DNA from: CAUZIZ01 sp965219855
Lineage (GTDB): Bacteria > Acidobacteriota > UBA6911 > RPQK01 > JAJDTT01
Direction of reading: 5' to 3'
Assembly (NCBI GenBank): GCA_965219855.1
Contig: CBDCOR010000012.1
Location: 1,116,001-1,180,000, forward strand
DNA: 64,000 nt
Shown: in pieces, positions 17,399-27,460 of the stretch
How the letters are laid out: the number at the start of each line of letters is the position of its first letter
How positions within the stretch are numbered: position 1 is the stretch's first letter
Notes under the pieces: generated by a model
Seen by the model: only the letters and a program-made list of their open reading frames with translations
Database searches by the model: none
What the model was told of the DNA's origin: nothing
Made by a program: the position numbers and the translations under genes

Positions 17399-18485
17399 TC
17401 ATTCTGGGTTGGCTAGCTCCGCAAGGTATTCCCCTCCGAAGTCGATCTTCAGTTCGACCCACATCGGGAGGTGGTCGGACATCTGATGAGTTCGCCGGTA
17501 GTAGCGGCTCTGCTCTTTCGGGCTTTTCACCCGACCTTTAGCAGTCGTATGGTATCGAGGACCAATGGTGTCAGCGTAGATGGCTTCGTCCTCAGCCCGA
17601 TACACGGCTTTGTAGAGATCGAATACGCCAGCGCGGCCAGTGGGTTTCAAGTGATTGGCACGTACCTTGAAAGCGATCTGGTCATAGCGGCGCTTCTTCC
17701 TGCCCAAGTTGGAGGCGGGCACTGATTGCAGCTCCGGGGGCACCAAGAAGCCCGCGTCGGTAATCGCCTGCATGGTCTCGCTGGCACCGTGGAAGATGTT
17801 GAAGTCGCCCAGCAGGATGATGTTGTTGGACCAACTGCCCGCTTCGTCTGCTCTCCGAGACAGAAAGTCGGCAATCAGTTTCACCTCTGCCACCCGCTTG
17901 GGATAGTTGGGTACCGTCTTCCCGTAGACGATGTGGACCGTGCACAGCATGAACTTGAACCAACCGACCTGAAAACTGGCTAGATAGGGGGTCCGGTAGA
18001 GCTGATCGGAAGGTTGGTAGATCGTGGTCGTTTTTCCATCGGGCCCAGTCACTCGCCTGGGCACGGGTGGAATCACCGCCTCCCCGGCAACCCCTGCGAA
18101 TCGCACCTTCCGTTTGTCGAACAAAAAGGCGTTGCGCTCACGATTGCCGGGTCGCCCTTCCGTGACGTCCGTGACGATATAGGCCCACCAGGGTCCCAGC
18201 ATCTTCTGAAGGTGTTCCAATGCGCTTAGATCCTCGCGCACCTCCTGTACTGCGACCAGGTCGAAGCTGGAGATGATCTCGGCGATATAGGCGAAGGATT
18301 CCTCGTTGCGCGCGCCTCCTTTGGTGGAATCGAACTCGCGGATGTTCCAAGTCGCCAGCAAGAGGCTGTCCTCCAAGTTTCTGGGGGGGGACTTCCTTCG
18401 TGAGCTTTTGTCTCAGCTCGAGCAGGCGCTCACCCATGCGTTTGAGCGTGGAACCAGTGGAATCGAAATCGTAATAGTACGACAT
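17399..18485 (-). pseudogene. Endonuclease/exonuclease/phosphatase family protein with frameshift in a C8 run
   Basis: From the ATG at 18376 the frame encodes a full EEP-type nuclease core: LLATWNIREFD, VAVQEVREDL, NIILLGDFNIFHG, YDQIAFKV and SDHLPMWVEL, the usual set of metal and phosphate ligands. The natural N-terminus is upstream in another frame: MSYYYDFDSTGSTLKRMGER from ATG 18485, a family-like lead, runs into a run of eight C (18383-18390 on the plus strand). Seven C would join the two frames. The core domain can still be made from the internal ATG. The cause may be decay, slippage-based switching or a sequencing error. Substrate unknown. The GNAT gene follows 6 bases downstream. Confidence 0.75.
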
Positions 18486-18608
18486 GGTATTGCTCCTAGA
18501 ACCGTCAACCGGGATCTTGCGGTGCCCATCTTACTACGACGGGCCATCGAGAATCCGGGTTGGGTTGTTGCCATTGACGGGACGACTTCCCGCCTTGGAC
18601 CGGATCTG

Positions 18609-20138
18609 CTAAAACCTCTTCAGATACTCCACAACGGCCCCCTTCTGCTCGGGTGAGAGGGAGATTCCGTAGCGATGGCCCCGGTTACTGTTGCCGGGTT
18701 CCTCCGTATCGTAGAGGAAGTATTGGCGCTCCCCTTCGGCGGCAACATCAGACAGAAATCCCACCTTCCCCTGATCGAAAACGTCATAGCCTCGGTAGAA
18801 AAGGGTCGGGCTGTTTTCTTCCGGCTCGAGCAGATCGCGCAACGTCGGGACCGAGCCGTTGTGGAGATAGGGGGAACGAGCCCAGATTCCATCCAGAGGA
18901 TGGTTGGCATAGCCGTTGGTCTTGTGGAAATGTCTGAAGCGGTATTCGGAACTGGGATAGAGGTTGTACTGGTTGGCGGCAAACTCGTAGGTATAGGAGT
19001 TCAGACGATGCGGATCTGTGCCGATCTGCTCGATCGGGACTACGGTTCCGACCCTTGTACCCGCGACGATTCCCTCCCGGAAGCGATGGTCGGCATGGCA
19101 GTTCAGACAGGTTTCTCCGGATTCCGGGTCGACATATTCCCGATAGAGGGCCTCTCCCTGGGCGGCCAGCTCTTCATCGATTCGGTAGGGGTACCTGGGG
19201 ACTTCCAGAGTCCAGATCCAATCCCTCACCCGCTGAAGTCGATCGTGGTCGATGGTGGTAGGGGTCACGCCGGCACCCAGTGATGCACTGAGATTTCGCT
19301 CGTCTACTGAGTTGTTGTTGCCATCCCAATGAAGGTACATTCCCTCCGGGGCGTGCGGAAGAGGTTCGGCCCGAGGTTTCTGATTCCAGAGCGAAGGGTA
19401 GTCTGACGCACCGATGAGTTCATCTGGTGGCAGCCGGTCAATCGGCCAACCAAATTGGATCGCTTTGTAGGGATTGAAAGTGTCGACTCGTCCCCGTCCC
19501 CAGTCGGGCACCTGGCCGCCCAAAAGCGGCGCGATGCTCCTTTGGAGCGATAGAACGGTCAGTTTCACCTGGGCAATGGCAAGCGTCCTGTAGAGCATCT
19601 TTTCGACGAATCCCACCTCGCCGCCCAGTTTCTCTACCGTTCCCAGAACACTATCCGAGGTGAGGCGGTCGTCCAGTACACAGTCGAGGACGAAGCGGAA
19701 GAGGCCCTGTAAGTCCAGCTGGTGGGCTGGCATGCCCAAGACGATCCGGGGTTCGCTCTCTGGAGTCTCCCGCACGGTTCCCGTATGGCATACGGCACAG
19801 TTCAAGCCGACGTTCTGGAGACCCAGGCGGCGGCGCTTGGCAAAGCCGATGGGCAGGTCTCTTCCCTCTTCGAGAATGAGGCCCAGGGAGGCATACCCCC
19901 CAGGGAGTCGATCCGGGCAAATCTCGGGAAGAGCCCTGAAGACCCAGTAGGGGGGCAGGTTACCGCCGTGGGTGCTCAGGAGCTATCCACCGGGCTCGCT
20001 GCCGATAGACCCGTACTTGAAGTGTTCCTCAATTTCAGCATAGTCCACCGGCTCATCGGCGTTGAGCTGGAAGAACAGCCAAAGACCGACGATGGCCAGG
20101 ACGATCAACAGGAGCCAGCTTTTCCTTCGCTTTCTCAT
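18609..20138 (-). pseudogene. RoxA-like dihaem c-type cytochrome with in-frame TAG
   Basis: From ATG 20138 the frame gives a membrane anchor/signal (SWLLLIVLAIVGLWLFFQ) and EHFKYGSIGSEPGG, then TAG at 19985-19983 (codon 52). The same frame continues without shift (LLSTHGGNLPPYWVF, LPGGYASLGLILEEG). Two haem motifs are present, CAVCH and CLNCH, and the typical end YLHNGSVPTLRDLLEP and FYRGYDVFDQGKVGF. This resembles the RoxA/RoxB and dihaem peroxidase-like periplasmic cytochromes. One base change (for instance TAG from TCG) would repair it. The ATG overlaps the stop of the upstream cytochrome fragment (ATGA). A shorter product from an internal start would lack the signal peptide and could not receive haem. 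Confidence 0.8.
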
Positions 20139-20521
20139 AGGGTTTTCAGGTACTCCACGAGAGCCTTTTTCAGCTCGGGGTCCAAGCCTGTCCCGTACTC
20201 GTGTCCCTGGTTGCTGTTACCGGGGACGGCAACGTCGTATCGGAAACCGAACCGTTCGGCGTCCTCTCCCGAGGAAACAAACCCCGCCTTTTCTTTGTCA
20301 TAAACATCATAGCCGCGGTAAAAGAGCTCAGGTCGATTCTCCACGGGCTCCAACAGGTCTGTCAGTGAGGGCACTGAGCCGTTGTGGAGGTACGGTCCTC
20401 TGAGCCAGATTCCGTCCAAGAATACTGACGCGTAGCCGTCGGTCTTCTGGAAATTGGAGAAGTCCCAGTCGTACTCGTCTCCGTAGGCTTTGTAGGCATC
20501 GGTGGCCTCCTGGGTCCACAT
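20135..20521 (-). pseudogene. C-terminal fragment of a second RoxA-like cytochrome
   Basis: The frame holds only the last 128 residues of a RoxA-like cytochrome: FQKTDGYASVFLDGIWLRGP, YLHNGSVPSLTDLLEP and LFYRGYDVYDKEKAGF. No haem motif or signal is present. Upstream of 20521 the homology stops at an inverted heptamer tract (AGTGAGCAGT) that mirrors the heptamer array at 20610-20637, suggesting loss of the 5' part by a repeat-mediated deletion. It overlaps the next cytochrome gene by ATGA, so the two were a tandem operon. Confidence 0.8.
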
Positions 20522-20609
20522 AGTGAGCAGTGGTGATGGGTTCTTGTTTGACGGTGAATCCTCAGTGGACTGGTGCTGACCGATTACTGAGATATACTGG
20601 CCCCTTGGT

Positions 20610-20637
20610 GCTCACTGCTTACTGCTCACTGCTTACT
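20610..20637. repeat. Heptamer tandem array (GCTCACT/GCTTACT)
   Basis: Four perfect heptamers alternate: GCTCACT GCTTACT GCTCACT GCTTACT. An inverted partial copy (AGTGAGCAGT) lies at about 20521-20530, at the truncation point of the cytochrome fragment. Confidence 0.8.
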
Positions 20638-20644
20638 GTTCTAG

Positions 20645-20889
20645 GGAGGTGAATCCTGAAGGGATTCCGTATTTCAGCCCAGGGATTCCGAACCCTGGGT
20701 GAACGGCGGCGCCCCTGGATTTCAACCCTGAATGGGTTGGGTACAGAAGGGCAACAACTGGGTCAGGACGCAATCCTTATAGGGTTGATTATTACGGGGA
20801 TGACTCTCTCACCCAGGGTTGGGAAACCCTGGGTTGGAATACGCAATCCCGTTGGGATTGACCTCGCTTGGTTTTGACAAAACCCATTT
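20645..20889 (+). repeat. Composite palindromic repeat, full copy 1 (245 bases)
   Basis: Several short palindromes stand in tandem: AATCCTGAAGGGATTC, CCCAGGGATTCCGAACCCTG, CAACCCTGAATGGGTTG, CCCAGGGTTGGGAAACCCTG and CAATCCCGTTGGGATTG. The copy at 59056-59300 has the same length and order with roughly 90% identity by eye. There is no open frame. It lies between the truncated cytochrome (minus) and the GMC gene (plus). Confidence 0.85.
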
Positions 20890-20919
20890 TCCAGCTGAGT
20901 AGCCAGGAGCGAAAAGAGC

Positions 20920-22535
20920 ATGAAGGAATCGTACGATGTTGTCGTGATCGGTTCAGGGTTCGGGGGTGCAATTACTGCCTGTCGGCTTTCTCAGGCTGGG
21001 CGCTCCGTCTGTATTCTGGAACGGGGAAGACAGTGGGACAAGACTGACTTTCCCAGATCGCCGGCAGAGGTTTCCAGGTCCTTCTGGAGGAAGGGCAAGA
21101 GCCTGGGTTTTCTCGAATATAAAGCCTTCAAACGCATCGACGTGGTGCAAGGGTGTGGAGTGGGCGGGGGCTCGCTCCACTACTTCAACGTGCACCTGAG
21201 GACCCCCTCAGGGATCTTCTCCCTGCCCAACTGGCCCGACTCCATCAGCCGAGAGGTCATGGATCCCTACTATGGTGTGGCAGAAGACATGCTGGATTCC
21301 GAGAAGTTAAGCCCGCCTGCGGGTCGTGAGCTCCCGGCTCGAACCCAGGCCTTCATGCAGGCGGCGAGGGCGGCTGGCAAGAATCCGGAACTGGTCCCGA
21401 TCGGCGTCTACACCGGGGCCGATCGACTCAACCCCCACAGCGGCATCCCGCAAAGCGCCTGTGACTACTCAGGTAATTGCATGCTGGGATGCGCCGTTCA
21501 TTCAAAGGGCACCCTGGACCTGAACTACATCCCGGTCGCTAAGCGCAACGGTGCCGATTTATTTCCGCTCCACGAGGTTTCCGAGTGGATTCTTTGGGGG
21601 ATCAGGGCTATCGGGTTCACTTCGATCGTATCGACCCGGATCAAGCGGGATCGACAGAACCTGGTTCGGTGATCGGAAAGAAGATCGTGGTAGCGGCAGG
21701 GACGCTGGGCTCGAATGAGCTTCTCCTGCGCTGTAGAGATCAGTACAAGACCCTGCCGGATCTGAGTCCGATGTTGGGAAGCCGGTTTTCGGGCAACGGA
21801 GATTTTTTGTTGGCCGCCACCCTGGGCGCAGAAGCAGAAGTGGATCCGGCACGGGGGCCCAGTATCACGGCGGGAGCCGACTTCTCGACCAGGACCAACA
21901 AGATATACATCGAGGACCTGGGCTTCCCAGATCCTTTTATCTGGATGTTGGAAGGGATGATTCCCAACCGGAATCGCCTGGGCAACCTTCTGCGAGCAGG
22001 AAAGAGCTATCTCCTGGATAGTTTGGGGATCAGTACCGGGAAGATCGATTTCGAGGCCGATCGGCTTTTTCGCGGAGGAGCTACTACTCGACTCTTGCCT
22101 TATCTCGGGATGGGCACCGATGCCGCCGATGGTCGACTGCGGCTCAAGAAGGGCGAAGTCGACATTGATTGGAGCCACCGGCGGAGCCGCCAGATGTTCC
22201 GGGAAATGGAAGAAGCCATGGAGAGCTTGAGTCGGGGGATAAAGGGAAAGTATGTTGGCAGCGTGCTCTGGAACTGGCCCTTCAGAAAGCTCATCACGGC
22301 CCATCCTTTGGGAGGCTGCTTCATGGGGGATGGTCGGGACAGCAGCGTCGTGAATGATTGCGGTGAGGTGTGGGGTTATTCTGGTTTGTACGTGGCCGAC
22401 GGGGCCATTATTCCGACGGCCTTGTCAGTCAATCCGTCTCTGACCATCTCAGCGTTGGCAGAGCGAGTCGCCTTCCAGTTGATTCACGATCGCGAAATGC
22501 AAGCAGGCGATCCCGAGACACCGAAGAATCAGTAG
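20920..22535 (+). pseudogene. GMC-type flavin oxidoreductase with frameshift at a G5 run
   Basis: The ATG at 20920 opens a typical FAD-binding N-terminus (YDVVVIGSGFGGAITACRLS) and VVQGCGVGGGSLHYFNVHL. A Cys cluster (CDYSGNCMLGC) follows. Near 21596-21605, at GGGGG, the frame breaks after HEVSEWILWG. Adding one G continues into DQGYRVHFDRIDPD, VVAAGTLGSNELLLR and the GMC C-terminal block AHPLGGCFMGDGRDSSVVND, NPSLTISALAERVA, stop at 22535. Cholesterol-oxidase-like GMC enzymes have this layout; substrate unknown. It is followed by a paralogous GMC gene. The break could be a sequencing indel. Confidence 0.8.
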
Positions 22536-23522
22536 CCATCGGCAGCGAGAGCAGAGGGACCCTCGGAGCGTTCCGTCCCGGTGGTTCTTTGAGAGAGAGG
22601 GAGCGCCCCGACAGTTTTCGTCAAGCGGAATAGAAAGGGAACTCGGTCATGGAAAAGCAGTACGAAGCGGTGATCATCGGCAGTGGCTTTGGAGGTGCAA
22701 TTAACAGCTGTCGCCTCGCTAGAAAATGGGGAGACAAGGTTCTGATCCTAGAACGGGGCAAGCGGTACCCGATGGGGTCGTTTCCCCGGACGCCCCGGGA
22801 TCTGGGCCGAAATTTCTGGTATCGACCCAAGGAGCGAGCGACTCAGACGATTCCGACACTCAACTGTCGCGAGCCCGAAGAATCGCACGGAATGTTTGAT
22901 CTCCGTAACTACAAGGGAATGGATGCGCTGGTCTGCGCAGGTCTGGGCGGCGGTTCCCTGATCTACGCCAATATCTTTCTGGAGCCGCCCGAGGAGATAT
23001 TCGACGAGCGCTGGCCTGCGACCTGTAAGAAGGACCAGCTGAAGCCCTACTACGCGGTTGCCAAGGAGGTTCTGGGCGCCCGACCCATCCCTGAAGACAG
23101 CGGCAAGGACGACCGCAGGTATATCCTCCGCACCAAGCGATTTCAGGAGACCGCCAAGAAGATGGGAAGAGAGTCCCATCTGCTGGACTTGATCGTCTTC
23201 TTCGGGAACGATTTCGAAAATCCCCTGCCCATTGGACATCAGCAGAAGAACCGGTATGGGGCCCTTCAGACCTCCTGCACCTATTGTGCCCAGTGTGACA
23301 TCGGCTGCAACTATCATGCCAAGAACACGGTAGATCTCAATTATCTGTTCGTCGCCGAGAACAAGTATGGCGCCGAGATCCGGACAGAGCACCTGGCGGA
23401 ATGGATTGTGCCCGTGAACGAGGAGAATATAGAGGACCCCAACGGCGACGGCAGTCATGGGTACAAGCTGTTCTATCGCGATCTGACCGATAAGGACAGC
23501 GACCTCAGCTATGTTCTTACCC

Positions 23523-24838
23523 CAGTAGTGTCCCAACGTTTGGGCTTCTAATCTCTGTAAAGTATTAATGAGTAATATGTTAGAGAAGATAATGGGTGTT
23601 TCCGACTTGAAAGTGAGTGTACGCTCACGCCCTTCAGTTCATAAGGAGGGCGAGCATGTACACGGGCACGACGATTTTTTCTCAGGTGATGCGGCATCTT
23701 CCCTGGCATCATTTTCATCGCATTGTTCAGCACTACGGAGGCGACTACAAGGTCAAGTCGTTCCGCTGTGCCGACCATTACCGGGTCATGGCCTTTGCAC
23801 AGTTGACCTATCGCGAGAGCTTGCGCGATATCGAAGCCTGCCTACGGGCCATGAGATCCAAGCTCTTCCACATGGGCATTCGCTCCACGGTCTCCCGCAA
23901 CAATCTGTCCAATGCCAACGAGAGGCGCGACTGGCGCATCTATGCCGAGTTTGCCCAAGTGCTTATCGCCGAAGCGCGCCGCCTGTACACCGACGAGGAC
24001 CTGGGAGTCGACCTGAACGCGACCGTCTATGCCTTGGACTCCACGACCATCGACCTGTGCCTCTCGGTCTTCCCCTGGGCGCGCTTCCGCCGTACCAAGG
24101 GGGCGATCAAACTGCATACCTTGCTCAACCTGCACGGCGCCATTCCCGAGTTCGTTCTGATCTCGGACGGAAAACTGCACGATGTCCACGCCTTGGACCA
24201 CCTGATTCCTTGTCCCGGTGCCTACTACATCATGGATCGCGGATACCTGGATTTCGGGCGCCTGTACCGACTCCATTCTGCCCGGTCGTTATTCGTGACC
24301 CGCGCCAAGGCCAACTTCAAATTCCGCCGCCGCTACTCCCACCCGGTGGACAGAACGACGGGACTGATCTGCGACCAAACTGTCCTGCTGAGCACCTTCT
24401 ATCCGGCCAAGGCCTACCCCGAACCTTTGCGTCGCATCAAGTTCTTCGACGTCACCACCGACCTGCGGCTAGTATTCCTCACCAACGACTTTGCTTCTCC
24501 CGCTCTGACTATTGCCCGGCTCTACAAGCTCCGCTGGCAGATCGAACTGTTCTTCAAATGGATCAAACAGCATCTCCGCATCAAGGCCTTTTACGGCACC
24601 AGTCCCAATGCCGTGAAAACACAAATCTGGATCGCCCTCAGTACCTACCTGCTCATCGCCATCATCCGCAAGCGCCTCTATCTCGAGTTGCCGCTCTACA
24701 CAATTCTCCAGGTCCTGAGTGTCTCGCTCTTCGAGAAAACCCCAATTTTACAGGCCTTTCAGGACATGCATTACATTACTCAGAATAGTGACATTCATAA
24801 ACAGTTGATGTTATTCGACTAACGCTGGGACGCTACTG
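23523..24838 (+). mobile_element. IS4-family insertion sequence in the GMC gene (about 1,316 bases)
   Basis: The inverted ends read CAGTAGTGTCCCAACGTT and CAGTAGCGTCCCAGCGTT (inward). The flanking direct repeat is TTCTTACCC (23514-23522 and 24839-24847), or 11 bases if two shared bases are counted outside the element. One intact transposase gene fills the interior. Both target copies are exact, so the insertion is recent. Confidence 0.9.
23656..24822 (+). CDS. IS4-family transposase (DUF4372-type N-terminus)
   Basis: The 388-residue protein starts at ATG 23656, chosen because AAGGAGGGCGAGC precedes it. The N-terminal region QVMRHLPWHHFHRIVQHYGG with FAQLTYRESLRDIEACLRA is typical of the DUF4372 IS4 subgroup. 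The DDE triad lies in VYALDSTTIDLCLSVFPWAR, GAYYIMDRGYLDFGRL and the YKLRWQIELFFKWIKQHLRI (Y-R-K-like) signature. It should excise and insert its host element. No disruption is seen. Confidence 0.93.
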   Translation: MYTGTTIFSQVMRHLPWHHFHRIVQHYGGDYKVKSFRCADHYRVMAFAQLTYRESLRDIEACLRAMRSKLFHMGIRSTVSRNNLSNANERRDWRIYAEFAQVLIAEARRLYTDEDLGVDLNATVYALDSTTIDLCLSVFPWARFRRTKGAIKLHTLLNLHGAIPEFVLISDGKLHDVHALDHLIPCPGAYYIMDRGYLDFGRLYRLHSARSLFVTRAKANFKFRRRYSHPVDRTTGLICDQTVLLSTFYPAKAYPEPLRRIKFFDVTTDLRLVFLTNDFASPALTIARLYKLRWQIELFFKWIKQHLRIKAFYGTSPNAVKTQIWIALSTYLLIAIIRKRLYLELPLYTILQVLSVSLFEKTPILQAFQDMHYITQNSDIHKQLMLFD

Positions 24839-25754
24839 TTCTTACCCGTAGAGTGATCCTGAGTGCGGGGGCGATGGGATCCACCGAGATGCTGCTGCGC
24901 TGTCGGGATCATTTCAAGACCCTGCCCAACATCAGCAGCAAGCTGGGCCACTCCTTCTTCGGCAATGGAGACTTTCTGACGTTTGCTCCGGGTAGCCGTA
25001 AGTCGATTGGTCCCAACTACGGTCCGGTTATCACTCAGGCCATCGATTTCAATCTTCTCAAGGATTTCGACAAGGATCGGGCGTTCGTGGTCGAGGACGC
25101 AAGCTATCCTGCGTTTCTGGCCTGGCTTGTCGAAGGACTCAAGCCCCGATTCCTGTGGGGACTACCGATTCTAAGAACAATCGCCAGCACCGTGATGCGG
25201 CTGCTGCGGGGGAGAAGGTTTGGCTCCCTGGCCTACGCCGCCAGAAATCTTCTCTCGGATGATCTTTCCTATCGAACTGCCGTGCTGCTGTCTATGGGAG
25301 TGGATAAGTCCAATGGCGTCATGACCTTGGGTCGAGACGGCAGCTTAGACCTGGATTGGCCCTACAGGGACAGCATGCCCCTGTACCGGGCCATTCTCAA
25401 GGCGAGCAAGGAGTTTGCCCGCCGGATCGGTGCCCAAGCGAGTATCCCCGTGCCTACCTGGCTTTGGCCCTCACGCAATAACGTCACGGTGCATGCTTTG
25501 GGTAGGTGCATCCTGGGTGATGATGCCTCCAGAGGCGTAACCAGCGCCGATAGAAAAACCTTTGGCCAGGTCTTCAACTATAAAGGGCTGTATGTGGCTG
25601 ACGGGGCTTTGCCTCCCTCCGCGGTGGGAGCCAATCCTATAGCCACCATATCCGCCCTGTCAGAGATGGTCGCCCAGGGGATCATGGATCCGGATCTCAA
25701 GAACATGCCGGACGCAGATTTGTAGTGCGGTCTGCCCTTGGAGTCGGTCTCTCG

Positions 25755-25807
25755 CGTAGCTTTGGCCTCCAGGCCGAAGTCTTTCGGTCGAGCCTAGCCG
25801 CCTAGCC
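25755..25807 (+). repeat. Hairpin repeat copy 3 (left half only)
   Basis: CGTAGCTTTGGCCTCCAGGC CGAAGTCTTTCGGTCGAGCC matches the left arm and loop of the hairpin family. The right arm is missing; the MITE-like element at 25808 begins where it should continue. Confidence 0.7.
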
Positions 25808-25992
25808 CGCATTTCTCATCGCTTGTCGTAGCGAGGCGCCGCAAGGGCCGTCCTGGCAAGGCTTGCGACCGAGACCACTCGTGGCGAGCCGCCGCAGTCG
25901 TACTTGTACAGTACGTCGAGGAGGCCGACCGAGCATAGCACAGCCAGGGCGGATGATTGCGGCGTCGCAGTAGACCAGCGATGAGAAATGCG
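25808..25992. repeat. MITE-like element with CGCATTTCTCATCGCT ends (185 bases)
   Basis: The left end CGCATTTCTCATCGCTTGTC and right end (read inward) CGCATTTCTCATCGCTGGTC match in 19 of 20 bases; a second block (GCGCCGCAA / GCGCCGCAA-like) pairs further in. The interior has no gene but holds GTACTTGTACAGTACG. It truncates hairpin repeat copy 3. It looks like a non-autonomous transposon or a large REP-type palindrome. Confidence 0.7.
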
Positions 25993-26132
25993 TCTATAAG
26001 AACATGGCCGTTGTCAAGGGCGCACTTCACCTAGATCGGCTCGGAGAGCCGATTAAGCAGCTGGCCGCGTAGCCGGCCAGGCGCGATAAGAAGTTGTTCG
26101 TAGGCCATTGGATTCGTCGAGTCTGGGGACTC

Positions 26133-26422
26133 TAGTTTTTAGTTATGACCAGCGGGTTGACGTCGGTGACGTCGGTCTCCCCCATCCATCTATACGCGCA
26201 TCAGCGGGCGAAGGTGGTGTCCTCGGCAAGGCCCAGCGCCGCCTGGGAAAAGGTCGAGGAGCCCATTGCCTTTATGAGAGCCTCTGCGGCACTCCTGTGT
26301 GCCCCAGGCAATGGGCGGTTGATGTTTTCTGCACCACGTTCGTCCAACGCATCATCTACAGTCCGGACTCCTTCCTTTGAAGGAGGCGAGGCTGCCTAAT
26401 CAGGCTGTCGACTCGGAACGAG
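26133..26422 (-). ncRNA. Candidate bridge RNA region at the transposase 3' side
   Basis: The 290 bases downstream of the transposase stop contain no protein gene that I can support. In IS110-family elements a structured bridge RNA is transcribed from a noncoding end, and in the IS1111 group it is expected on the 3' side of the recombinase gene. Position and length fit. I did not derive a fold or identify the target- and donor-binding loops, so this is an inference from architecture. Confidence 0.35.
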
Positions 26423-27460
26423 TCAGCATTTCTCACAGGCACGCCTCGCGAGAAGACCGCGGCGAGAAAACTCCGCATAGTCGATTTCATCTCGCTGCAT
26501 CAGGTACAGATGCTCACACAACTTTCGGGCCACGGCGGTCCGGGCCACCTGTCGGCCTCGCCGAGAGACCAAACGGCGGTAGAAGCGCCTCAAGTTGGCT
26601 TCGTGGCGGGCGGCGGAGACGCCCGCCTCCACCATCTGGTAGCGCAGAAAGGTCGATCCCTGTTTGCTGATGTGACCCAGCCGCCGCCGTCCGCCACTGG
26701 AGCGTTCGCTCGGCGTCAAGCCCACATAGCTGCACAACTGGCCGCCACTGGCAAAGCGTTGGACCGGTCCCACAATCAGCACCCAGGACAGGGCCGTCAC
26801 CGGCCCCACTCCGGGATACGTCATCAAGCGCTCCGCCTCCGGGCGCTGGGCCGCCGCCTCTCGGATCTGTTTGTCCAGTACGGCGAGGCGAGGTCCAAGC
26901 CACTCCAGACCCTGCCACAACTGCTCGGCCGACTGCTGGGCGTAGGGGCGCAGCTTTAACTGCGCAAACGCTCGTTGGCCTTCCCCAGTGAACAACCCAG
27001 CCCCCAAGGTTAGTCGATGATTGATCGCCAACGACTGGAGCCCGTTCTTGATCCGCGTCCGGGTCCGAACCCAACGTCGGCGTTGGCTCAGCACCTGCCG
27101 CAGATCCCGTCCCTCCGGGTCGATCACCCAGATCTGGGGAAAGCGGTCCTCGATCAATAACTGCCGAATCAAGCGCGCATCCTCGCGGTCATTCTTCTTC
27201 TTGCGGACCTGCTGCGCTCGGATCTTCGCCGCATCTCCCACTTGCAGTTGTACCCCCAGTTTGTCCATCACCTCGTGAAACCAGATCGAATACCCGGTGC
27301 TCTCGATCCCCACCACGGTCGGACCCGCCAGACCCCCGTAAAATCTCTCGACCTCCTTTCCTTCGTGATTCAAGCGTCGCTCCTCCAGCTCTCCGCTCTC
27401 CGTATCCACCATTGCAATCGCCTGGAATCTTGTGTGAAAATCAGATCCAATTAGTTTCAT
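26423..27460 (-). CDS. IS110/IS1111-family DEDD transposase
   Basis: The 345-residue protein starts at ATG 27460, chosen because GAGGAGGCCGAA precedes it. The N-terminal RuvC-like DEDD domain shows KLIGSDFHTRFQAIAMVD, then VVGIESTGYSIWFHEVMDKL and RKKKNDREDARLIRQLL (the NDxxDA-like motif). The C-terminal transposase_20 domain includes LMTYPGVGPVTALSWVLIVG and FASGGQLCSYVGLTPSERSS with its serine. It should perform RNA-guided recombination if the element belongs to the IS110 superfamily. The gene is intact. Confidence 0.93.
   Translation of the reverse strand: MKLIGSDFHTRFQAIAMVDTESGELEERRLNHEGKEVERFYGGLAGPTVVGIESTGYSIWFHEVMDKLGVQLQVGDAAKIRAQQVRKKKNDREDARLIRQLLIEDRFPQIWVIDPEGRDLRQVLSQRRRWVRTRTRIKNGLQSLAINHRLTLGAGLFTGEGQRAFAQLKLRPYAQQSAEQLWQGLEWLGPRLAVLDKQIREAAAQRPEAERLMTYPGVGPVTALSWVLIVGPVQRFASGGQLCSYVGLTPSERSSGGRRRLGHISKQGSTFLRYQMVEAGVSAARHEANLRRFYRRLVSRRGRQVARTAVARKLCEHLYLMQRDEIDYAEFSRRGLLARRACEKC

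Larger units (their letters stand above)
22649..25725 (+). pseudogene. Second GMC-type flavin oxidoreductase, split by an IS4-type element
   Basis: The N-terminal part (22649-23522) has the FAD motif VIIGSGFGGAINSCRLA, GLGGGSLIYANIFLEPPEEI and the Cys cluster CTYCAQCDIGCNYHAKNTVD. It breaks at DLSYVLT where the insertion sequence begins. After the element the same gene resumes at about 24839 (VILSAGAMGSTEMLLRCRDH) and ends with VHALGRCILGDDASRGV and VADGALPPSAVGANPIATIS. Removing the element and one target repeat rejoins the halves into about 580 codons. It is a paralogue of the preceding GMC gene; both followed RoxA-like cytochromes, possible electron acceptors. Confidence 0.88.

Noticed and set aside
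23568..24788. A 406-codon frame overlapping the IS4-type transposase
   Set aside because: It is rich in Pro, Arg and His with no motif, while the other frame carries a full DDE transposase with a good ribosome site.
26108..26399. Small open frames on the plus strand in the IS110 noncoding end
   Set aside because: No motif, no ribosome site and no similarity; the interval is better explained as the element's noncoding (possibly RNA-coding) end.
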